A stretch of DNA of 15,296 bases from Eubacterium sp. Its GTDB lineage: Bacteria > Bacillota > Clostridia > Oscillospirales > Acutalibacteraceae. A program made the position numbers and the translations under genes. The notes beneath the pieces were generated by a model. It did not search any database. It was not told the DNA's origin and saw nothing but the letters and a program-made list of their open reading frames with translations. Below are positions 7,765 through 12,875 of this stretch, one piece after another. The stretch covers positions 1-15,296 of the forward strand of contig JAIDJS010000206.1 in the NCBI GenBank assembly GCA_029052085.1. Direction: 5' to 3'. Numbering within the stretch: the first letter of the stretch is position 1; every line of letters begins with the position of its first letter.

Positions 7765-7786
7765 TATACGAACATCAAATTACAAT
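7758..7786 (+). promoter_or_regulatory. SigA promoter of the small helix-turn-helix gene, sharing its -35 with the divergent promoter
   Basis: TTGTCA (7758-7763), a 17-nt spacer and TACAAT (7781-7786). The -35 hexamer overlaps the -35 of the opposite-strand promoter (7759-7764) in all but one base. The predicted start is near 7793, just before the Shine-Dalgarno AGGAG at 7796-7800. Confidence 0.72.
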
Positions 7787-7808
7787 AATATAAACAGGAG
7801 CTGATTTG

Positions 7809-8006
7809 ATGATTGTTTTTGACAAATTGTGGAAAACACTGAAAGAAAGAAATATTTCTCAATACAAATTGATTAAAGAATATAAAATAAGCACAGGTCA
7901 ACTTGACAGACTCAGAAAAAACGGAAATGTTAATACCTACACTTTGAATACACTCTGTGAGATACTGGATTGCAAATTAGAAGATATAGCAGAATATAAA
8001 CAATGA
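7809..8006 (+). CDS. Small Cro/C1-type helix-turn-helix DNA-binding protein
   Basis: A 65-residue protein that is little more than one HTH_3/XRE domain. Helix 1 spans LWKTLKERN, ISQYKLIKEYKIS forms the first part of the HTH, STGQLDRLRKNG is the recognition helix, then TLNTLCEILDCKLEDIAEY is the typical closing pair of helices. The ATG at 7809 is preferred because AGGAG (7796-7800) is 8 nt upstream; a TTG at 7806 is possible. Stand-alone proteins of this type are usually repressors, common in mobile elements and on chromosomes of Firmicutes. It is transcribed divergently from the wall-hydrolase gene from a shared promoter region, so it may regulate that gene or itself. This is inference from position only. 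Confidence 0.85.
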   Translation: MIVFDKLWKTLKERNISQYKLIKEYKISTGQLDRLRKNGNVNTYTLNTLCEILDCKLEDIAEYKQ

Positions 8007-8010
8007 CAAA

Positions 8011-8042
8011 AAGAGCCGCTGCAAATAAATGCAGCGGCTCTT
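8011..8042. terminator. Bidirectional hairpin terminator between the helix-turn-helix gene and glnA
   Basis: A 13-bp perfect stem, AAGAGCCGCTGCA (8011-8023) with TGCAGCGGCTCTT (8030-8042), and a 6-nt loop. The T tract is good on the - strand (TTTTT, 8012-8008), so it chiefly serves glnA; on the + strand the tail is only TTATAAT. A smaller hairpin with a GAAA loop on the - strand (TGGCA/TGCCA, 8049-8062) lies between it and glnA. Confidence 0.88.
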
Positions 8043-8087
8043 ATAATATGGCATTTCTGCCAACAGAGAGGGCTTAGAATATACTGA

Positions 8088-9428
8088 TTATTTCTTTAAA
8101 TATCTGTCAACTTCCCACTGTGAAATCTGGGTTCGGTATTCATCCCATTCACGCTTTTTGCCTTCAATATAGGCATTGAAAACATGATCACCAACTGTTT
8201 CTCTGACAAAAGGATCTTCTTCAGCAGCACCAACAGCATCAATAAGGCTTCCCGGAAGGCAATCAATACCATTTTCCTTAAGCTCTTCAGCAGTTAAATC
8301 AAACACATTGAAATCAACAGGAGCAGGAGGAGTCATATTCTTCTTGATACCATCAAGGCCTGCTGCAAGGCAGAGCGCCATTTCAAGATATGGATTACAG
8401 GTTGGATCAGGGTTACGAAGCTCAACTCTTGTTCCTTTGCCTCTTGCTGCAGGAATACGAACAAGAGAGGATCTGTTTGAAGCTGACCATGCAATATAGC
8501 AAGGTGCTTCATAGCCGGGTACAAGTCTTTTATATGAATTTACAAGCGGATTTGAGAAAGCAGCAATTCCCTTAACGTGGGAAATAATACCGGCTATAAA
8601 CGCATAAGCTTCCTTTGAAAGACCAAGCTCATCGTTTTCATCAGCAAAAGCATTTGATCCGTCTGACAGTCTGTAAAGGCTCATATTGGTATGCATACCC
8701 GAGCCATTGATGCCATAAATAGGCTTTGGCATAAAGGTTGCATGCAGACCATGCTTTGTTGCATAGGTTTTAACAACATGCTTAAAGGTCATACATCTGT
8801 CGGCAGCAATCATAACATCACCGAAACGGAAATCAATTTCATGCTGTGATTCAGCAACCTCATGATGAGAAGCTTCTATTTCAAAGCCCATATCTTCAAG
8901 AGCAAGACAGATATCACGGCGGCAGTTTTCGCCGGCATCAATCGGATTAAGATCAAAGTAACCTCCAAGGTCTGTCATCTCGGTTGTAGGATTGCCGTTT
9001 TCATCCTTTTTGAAAAGGAAGAATTCAAGCTCAGGGCCTACATTGAAGCCATAGCCCATTTCTGCAGCCTCATCAATAACCTTTTTAAGTACATTTTTCG
9101 GATCTCCCATAAAAGGAGTTTTATTATCCGACATATAAACAGAACAGATAAGACGTGCCGTTGTTTTGCCGCCAAAGGTTCTCCAAGGGAAGAGAGCCCA
9201 TGAATCAAGATCAGGATGAAGATACATATCAGATTCATCAATACGAACATAGCCGTCTATTGATGAGCCGTCAAACATACATTCATTATCAAGTGCCTTC
9301 TCAAGCTGTGCCACGGTAAGAGAAACATTTTTCATAAGACCGAAAACATCTGTAAACTGAAGTCTTACGAATTCAACATTTTTTTCTACCGCATCCTTAA
9401 GTATGTCCTCTTTCGTCAATTTACTCAT
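8088..9428 (-). CDS. glnA: Glutamine synthetase type I (GSI-alpha)
   Basis: A 446-residue enzyme making glutamine from glutamate, ammonia and ATP in the cytoplasm, a dodecamer in this family. Landmarks in order: DGSS-DGY (53-60) with R62, the metal ligands E133 and E135 in GPELEF, the ATP-site stretch E190[14 protein letters not shown] and NGSGMH (233-246), the flexible loop [17 protein letters not shown] (293-309), and RVELRNPDP (334-342). Length and the R62 position match Bacillus-type feedback-inhibited GSI-alpha. At the place of the adenylylated Tyr of enteric GS the protein has FDL (F376), so it is not controlled by adenylylation. The ATG at 9428 is chosen because GGAGGA (9441-9436) sits 7 nt upstream; the TTG at 9443 overlaps that site. 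It has its own promoter and a leader hairpin. Confidence 0.97.
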   Translation of the reverse strand: MSKLTKEDILKDAVEKNVEFVRLQFTDVFGLMKNVSLTVAQLEKALDNECMFDGSSIDGYVRIDESDMYLHPDLDSWALFPWRTFGGKTTARLICSVYMSDNKTPFMGDPKNVLKKVIDEAAEMGYGFNVGPELEFFLFKKDENGNPTTEMTDLGGYFDLNPIDAGENCRRDICLALEDMGFEIEASHHEVAESQHEIDFRFGDVMIAADRCMTFKHVVKTYATKHGLHATFMPKPIYGINGSGMHTNMSLYRLSDGSNAFADENDELGLSKEAYAFIAGIISHVKGIAAFSNPLVNSYKRLVPGYEAPCYIAWSASNRSSLVRIPAARGKGTRVELRNPDPTCNPYLEMALCLAAGLDGIKKNMTPPAPVDFNVFDLTAEELKENGIDCLPGSLIDAVGAAEEDPFVRETVGDHVFNAYIEGKKREWDEYRTQISQWEVDRYLKK

Positions 9429-9435
9429 AGTAAAT

Positions 9436-9441
9436 TCCTCC
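9436..9441 (-). promoter_or_regulatory. Ribosome binding site that fixes the glnA start at 9428
   Basis: GGAGGA on the - strand, 7 nt before ATG. A longer frame beginning at TTG 9443 would need this site inside the coding region and has no Shine-Dalgarno of its own. Confidence 0.85.
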
Positions 9442-9457
9442 AAAAATTAATTAAAAC

Positions 9458-9489
9458 AAAAAAGGGCGCTCCGAATAAAACGGAACGCC
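9458..9489 (-). promoter_or_regulatory. Terminator-like hairpin in the glnA leader (candidate attenuator)
   Basis: On the - strand, GGCGTTCCG (9489-9481) pairs with CGGAGCGCC (9473-9465) over 9 bp with one G-U, loop of 7 nt, followed after one C by T6 (9463-9458). It lies between the glnA promoter and the glnA ribosome binding site, starting about 14 nt into the transcript. This is the form of an intrinsic terminator inside a leader. It could be an attenuator, or could mainly stop read-through from the upstream CapA-type gene, which has no clear terminator. Confidence 0.72.
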
Positions 9490-9509
9490 TTTGTTCTTAC
9501 TACATCATT

Positions 9510-9539
9510 ATTATATACACAAAAAGCAAAAAATGTCAA
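9510..9539 (-). promoter_or_regulatory. SigA promoter of glnA
   Basis: On the - strand TTGACA (9539-9534), an 18-nt spacer and TATAAT (9515-9510). Both hexamers are perfect; the spacer is 1 nt over the optimum. Predicted start near 9503, giving a leader of about 75 nt. I see no TnrA/GlnR-type site (TGTNA-N7-TNACA) next to it. Confidence 0.85.
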
Positions 9540-9625
9540 CACCATTTTTCATTTTTTACTTTTTAGTTTACTTGACAAAATAATTGCAAGCATTTTTTGT
9601 GCAGTTTAATACACATTATGCTGCT

Positions 9626-10840
9626 CTATTTTATTTCAATAAACTCCTCAGGAATAACTTCCCTGACATACTTTTCAAAATTAGCAGAGGTTGCGCCCTT
9701 ATCACGCTGGGCATGTGTACTTGCTATTTCATCTGTATAATCAGAAAGCTTATAGACAGAGTATTCCCATCTTCCGTTTATTTTTTCATACCAGCTTACA
9801 ACCGGAACAAGCTTTGCAGAGGTAACCGTTATACCATCTGCATTTTTCTGAATTTCAATTTTTGCCATACCGCCGCAGAGCTGATTCATATTCAGCTGAT
9901 GTGAAATGAAATTTCCAAGTGAATAATAAACAAGCATCTTTTTTCCCGACTGCGCATTAACCACCCATTCAATCGGCTGAAGCACGTGGGGATGTCCGCC
10001 GATTACTATATCAACACCTAAATCAGAGAAAAGCTTGACATAATCCTTCTGATAATCAGACACACTTGTGCTGTTTTCTGTTCCCCAATGCGGAAAAACA
10101 ACAATAACATCACAGTTGCCCTTTGCCTTATTTACATCTTCCGTTATCTTTTTCTTATCCATCATATTGACGCACCACGGCTTATCATTCGGAAGGGAAA
10201 TGCCGTTTGTGCCATAGGTATAATTGAGAATGGCAAATTTAATACCATTTGCTTCATAATAAACAATTGTATTATAATCTTCCTCTGTATCATTGGAGCC
10301 GACATGCTTTACCTCGGGATGATTATCAAAAAAGGCACATTCATTCTGAATTCCCTTAAAGCCCTTATCCATCGTATGATTTGTTGCACAGAGAAAAACA
10401 TCAAAGCCTGCATCAATTGCAGCTTCGCCTACTGCCCAAGGCGTATTGAAAACAGGATAACCGGTATATTCAAATTCATCGCCGCCAAGAATGGTTTCCT
10501 GATCTATAACCGCTATATCCGCAGAGGAAATATCTGCCTTAATATTTTTATAAAAAGCAGTATAGTCTTCCGTTCCGTCTTCTTTCTGACCTGACGCGAT
10601 TAAGGTATTATGAATCAGATTATCGCCCACAGCAACAAGAGTTGCCTTTGCATTAACGGGTGCAGGCGCGGTTTCCTCTGTCTGTTCTTCCGTTGAAGTC
10701 TCGGTTGGCTTTTCGCCGTCAAGATTTCTTGCTATATATCCGCTTACAGCAAAACCGGACACAACAAGCACAGCAAGAATAACAGGAATGATGATTTCAA
10801 AAAGCTTTTTCTTATCTTTTATATTTTTCAATGTAAACAC
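9626..10840 (-). CDS. Membrane-anchored CapA-family (PGA_cap) metallophosphoesterase-like protein
   Basis: Up to 404 residues: a basic N-terminus, one membrane segment at about 14-36, a Thr/Glu/Pro-rich linker (about 43-62), then an extracellular CapA domain. The calcineurin-like landmarks are GDN (72-74), E115, NHTMDKG (154-160), HWGTE (251-255), GHPHV (282-286) and YSLGNF (306-311). CapA (PgsA) is needed for poly-gamma-glutamate capsule export or anchoring, but most clostridial relatives are stand-alone genes of unknown role. No capBC partners occur here, so capsule synthesis should not be assumed. E115 lies in DQET where many relatives have NLE. The start is uncertain: GTG 10840 and TTG 10831 both lack a strong Shine-Dalgarno, though GAAGTG lies 6 nt before the TTG. 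Promoter at 10867-10895; divergent from the exchanger gene. Confidence 0.87.
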   Translation of the reverse strand: MFTLKNIKDKKKLFEIIIPVILAVLVVSGFAVSGYIARNLDGEKPTETSTEEQTEETAPAPVNAKATLVAVGDNLIHNTLIASGQKEDGTEDYTAFYKNIKADISSADIAVIDQETILGGDEFEYTGYPVFNTPWAVGEAAIDAGFDVFLCATNHTMDKGFKGIQNECAFFDNHPEVKHVGSNDTEEDYNTIVYYEANGIKFAILNYTYGTNGISLPNDKPWCVNMMDKKKITEDVNKAKGNCDVIVVFPHWGTENSTSVSDYQKDYVKLFSDLGVDIVIGGHPHVLQPIEWVVNAQSGKKMLVYYSLGNFISHQLNMNQLCGGMAKIEIQKNADGITVTSAKLVPVVSWYEKINGRWEYSVYKLSDYTDEIASTHAQRDKGATSANFEKYVREVIPEEFIEIK

Positions 10841-10866
10841 TTCATTTCATCTATAAACTGTATATT

Positions 10867-10895
10867 ATTCTATCATACGACAATTATTTTATCAA
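10867..10895 (-). promoter_or_regulatory. Promoter of the CapA-family gene
   Basis: On the - strand TTGATA (10895-10890), a 17-nt spacer and TAGAAT (10872-10867): 5/6 matches for each hexamer. The predicted transcript start is about 20-30 nt before the coding region. Confidence 0.7.
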
Positions 10896-10942
10896 CAAGT
10901 AAAATATCAAGGAAAATATTTCTTAAATATATTCCCTTTTCA

Positions 10943-10971
10943 TTGACAATTGACTGAATAAAAGATAAAAT
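10943..10971 (+). promoter_or_regulatory. Promoter of the cation exchanger gene
   Basis: TTGACA (10943-10948), a 17-nt spacer and TAAAAT (10966-10971). A perfect -35 and a 5/6 -10. AAGGGG (10990-10995) follows as the ribosome binding site, 7 nt from the ATG at 11003. Confidence 0.78.
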
Positions 10972-11002
10972 TATTCTATTACATATAAAAAGGGGTATCT
11001 CC

Positions 11003-12073
11003 ATGTTAACTGTTATTTTATCAAGTCCGATTACAATGTATGTTTTATTTATAGTCGGTCTTATCTTAATCATCAAGGGAGGCGACTGGTTTGTTGATTC
11101 AGCAAGCTGGATTGCAGAGGTTGCAGGCGTTCCTAAATTCGTTATCGGCGCAACCATTGTTTCCATAGCAACAACTCTGCCTGAAATGATTGTAAGCATT
11201 ATGGCAACAGCAAAGGGCAATGTTGATATGGCGGCAGGAAACGCCATAGGCTCCGTAACGGCAAACACAGCTATGATTATGGGTATCTTCATTGTTTGCA
11301 TGCCTTTTGCAATTAAACGCAAAAGCTTTTCTCCCAAAGCCATTATGATGTTTCTTGCATCGGCAACCTTAGTTTTAGGCTGTATCTTTACACAGAAGCA
11401 GAAATTATCTATCCTCGGCGAAGAAAATATGTATTACAATCTTTCAACAATAGGTCTTGTTATTTTAATCGTAATTTTCATTGCATTCTTTATCGAAAAC
11501 TTTATTTCAATGAAAAAGGAAGACAAACAGATTGAGCCAAGCCCTGACAACATCGGACTTCAGCCTGAAGACGGAATTATTCCTACAAAAGAAAAGGCAA
11601 CCGGCAAGGATTGGGCTAAAAACATTGCATTCTTTGTTGTAGGCGCAGCAGGAACCGTTATAGGCGCTCAGCTTCTTGTTAATTACGGAACAGAAATAGC
11701 AGAAAGCCTTCATGTTCCTCAGAGAATTATCAGCGTTGTTGCAATCGCAATCGGAACCTCTCTTCCTGAGCTTGTAACAACAATTACCGCGCTTCGCAAA
11801 AAAGCCGGTTCGCTTTCGGTTGGTAACATCCTTGGCGCAAACATTATTGATTTAACCCTGATTCTTCCCATCTGTTCTTTCGTTTCAATGGGAAAAGGAA
11901 CCGGCGCTCTTGCTGTTTCGGCAAGCTCCGTTCAGATTGATATGGTAGTTTGTCTTGCTGCTATTGCAATTGCGATTATACCAACAATCATTTCTCAGAA
12001 ATTCCGCCGCTGGCAGGGCATCGTTATGCTTGCAGGATATTTGGGATATGTAGCATACACTGTATTTGCATAA
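11003..12073 (+). CDS. CaCA-superfamily Na+/Ca2+ (cation) exchanger, YrbG-like
   Basis: A 356-residue membrane protein with about ten hydrophobic segments in two halves joined by a charged loop (about 169-205). Each half carries an alpha repeat: IGATIVSIATTLPE (48-61) with GNAIGSVTAN (79-88), and VVAIAIGTSLPE (245-256) with GNILGAN (274-280). E61 and E256 match the cation-binding acidic residues of the family. Such proteins exchange Ca2+ or another cation against Na+ or H+. The first repeat departs from the usual pattern (ATT for GTS, GSV for GSN), while the second keeps it, so ion choice is uncertain. It has its own promoter and terminator and runs divergently from the CapA-type gene; no functional link is evident. 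Confidence 0.92.
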   Translation: MLTVILSSPITMYVLFIVGLILIIKGGDWFVDSASWIAEVAGVPKFVIGATIVSIATTLPEMIVSIMATAKGNVDMAAGNAIGSVTANTAMIMGIFIVCMPFAIKRKSFSPKAIMMFLASATLVLGCIFTQKQKLSILGEENMYYNLSTIGLVILIVIFIAFFIENFISMKKEDKQIEPSPDNIGLQPEDGIIPTKEKATGKDWAKNIAFFVVGAAGTVIGAQLLVNYGTEIAESLHVPQRIISVVAIAIGTSLPELVTTITALRKKAGSLSVGNILGANIIDLTLILPICSFVSMGKGTGALAVSASSVQIDMVVCLAAIAIAIIPTIISQKFRRWQGIVMLAGYLGYVAYTVFA

Positions 12074-12089
12074 TAAATAATAAAAATTG

Positions 12090-12121
12090 AAAACCGAGCT
12101 GCTTTACAGCTCGGTTTTTTT
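12090..12121. terminator. Bidirectional Rho-independent terminator between the exchanger and the M23 gene
   Basis: A 12-bp stem, AAAACCGAGCTG (12090-12101) with CAGCTCGGTTTT (12107-12118), and a 5-nt loop. On the + strand T7 (12115-12121) follows for the exchanger gene. On the - strand the stem ends in TTTT followed by C and AATTTTTA, serving the convergent M23 gene. Confidence 0.9.
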
Positions 12122-12140
12122 ATATATAATGAATCACGAA

Positions 12141-12833
12141 TTATTCTGTTTTTCCCATAACATCCAATGGGTTTACGCTTGCACCGTCCAGCCTTGTTTC
12201 AAAATGAAGATGGCTTTCTGCGGCACCTTCACACGGAACCTTGCCGAGAGTACCGATTGTTGCACCAATCATAACCGGATCTCCCTTTTTTACATTAACA
12301 ACATCCATTCCGCCGTATTTTGCAACAAGCTTACCGCCGTGGTCTATTTCCACAACCGTACCGAGCATATTATCATTATAAACATTGAGTACGATTCCGT
12401 CATTGATTGCAAAAACAGAGGTTCCTGCTTCTCCCTTGAAATCAACAGCCGTATGGCTTCTGTAATCCCCCATAGTCTGATTATAAACCAGCTCTTCGGT
12501 ATATCCGCTTAAAACAGCCTCTGTAAGTGGATATTTATAAAAGCTTTTATATGGAGTATTTGTATCAAGAAGCGCCATAGACGTGCTTTCGGGAGCGGTT
12601 TCCTTTTCTGTTTCCGGCTCCGTTTCCTCCTCAGTTGTATCCTCTACGGTAACACTTCTCTGAACAGGCTCGGTTGTTTCCTGAATGGTGGTTTGCTCAT
12701 TTACAGGATCATTATTGGCAGAGCTTGTTGAAAAATAAACAATAAGCCCAAGAGCGATTATTGAAATACATATAACGGAAAACAATGCTCTTAAATTTTT
12801 GTTTCCCTTTTTAGAATTAGAATTTGCAGACAT
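12141..12833 (-). CDS. SpoIIQ-like M23 (LytM) membrane-anchored peptidase-family protein
   Basis: A 230-residue protein: a short basic N-terminus, one membrane segment at about 15-35, a Thr/Glu-rich acidic linker (about 41-85), then an M23 domain. Zinc ligands of active M23 enzymes are all present: H127 and D131 (HTAVD) and H208 with H210 (HLH). The stretch before it (YTEELVYNQTMGDYRSH, 111-127) resembles SpoIIQ of endospore formers, where the forespore protein joins SpoIIIAH to make a channel. Bacillus SpoIIQ has lost a zinc ligand; here the site looks intact, as in clostridial SpoIIQ. The assignment to sporulation is inference; a general LytM wall hydrolase is the alternative. The ATG at 12833 is preferred over GTG 12842, since GAGGTG (12845-12840) lies 6 nt upstream and contains that GTG. 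This site is buried in a hairpin that begins in the mfd stop codon. Confidence 0.85.
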   Translation of the reverse strand: MSANSNSKKGNKNLRALFSVICISIIALGLIVYFSTSSANNDPVNEQTTIQETTEPVQRSVTVEDTTEEETEPETEKETAPESTSMALLDTNTPYKSFYKYPLTEAVLSGYTEELVYNQTMGDYRSHTAVDFKGEAGTSVFAINDGIVLNVYNDNMLGTVVEIDHGGKLVAKYGGMDVVNVKKGDPVMIGATIGTLGKVPCEGAAESHLHFETRLDGASVNPLDVMGKTE

Positions 12834-12875
12834 ATAAAACACCTCAAGAGCATTATGCCCCGAGGTGTTTTATAT
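12832..12875 (-). promoter_or_regulatory. Long hairpin covering the mfd stop codon and the M23 gene's ribosome binding site
   Basis: ATATAAAACACCTC (12832-12845) and GAGGTGTTTTATAT (12862-12875) are perfect 14-base complements around a 16-nt loop, whose middle can pair further (GGGCAT with ATGCTC on the mRNA). In the - strand mRNA the first arm begins at the last base of the mfd TAA. The second arm holds the GAGGTG Shine-Dalgarno and the first two bases of the AUG of the next gene. The second arm ends GAGGTGTTTTATAT, so the same structure could also act as an intrinsic terminator for mfd. Confidence 0.8.

Noticed and set aside
9441..9443. TTG at 9443 as the start of glnA (adding MEEFT)
   Set aside because: It overlaps the GGAGGA ribosome binding site; ATG 9428 gives the standard GSI-alpha N-terminus.
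9458..9503. An ANTAR-type two-hairpin antiterminator target or glutamine riboswitch in the glnA leader
   Set aside because: Only about 14 nt precede the terminator hairpin, too little for either known structure.
9490..9600. A GlnR/TnrA-type operator upstream of glnA
   Set aside because: Only a half site (TGTCA followed by AT-rich sequence) is present; the second half TNACA is missing at the required spacing.
9560..9625. A terminator for the CapA-family gene or a + strand promoter (TTGACA near 9573)
   Set aside because: Only 4-bp stems without T tracts are present, and no acceptable -10 lies 16-18 nt after the TTGACA.
10088..10594. A 168-codon open frame on the + strand
   Set aside because: It lies wholly antisense to the well supported CapA-family gene, has no domain signature and is rich in Ile/Cys/Asn, as expected of a shadow frame.
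9626..10840. A poly-gamma-glutamate capsule locus with glnA supplying glutamine/glutamate
   Set aside because: No capB or capC homologue is present, glnA has its own promoter, and stand-alone CapA-family proteins are common; adjacency alone is not evidence.
10873..11343. A 156-codon open frame on the - strand
   Set aside because: It overlaps the start of the exchanger gene and its promoter region in antisense and shows no recognisable motif.
12087..12512. A 141-codon open frame on the + strand
   Set aside because: It is antisense to the M23 gene and begins inside the bidirectional terminator; no family features.
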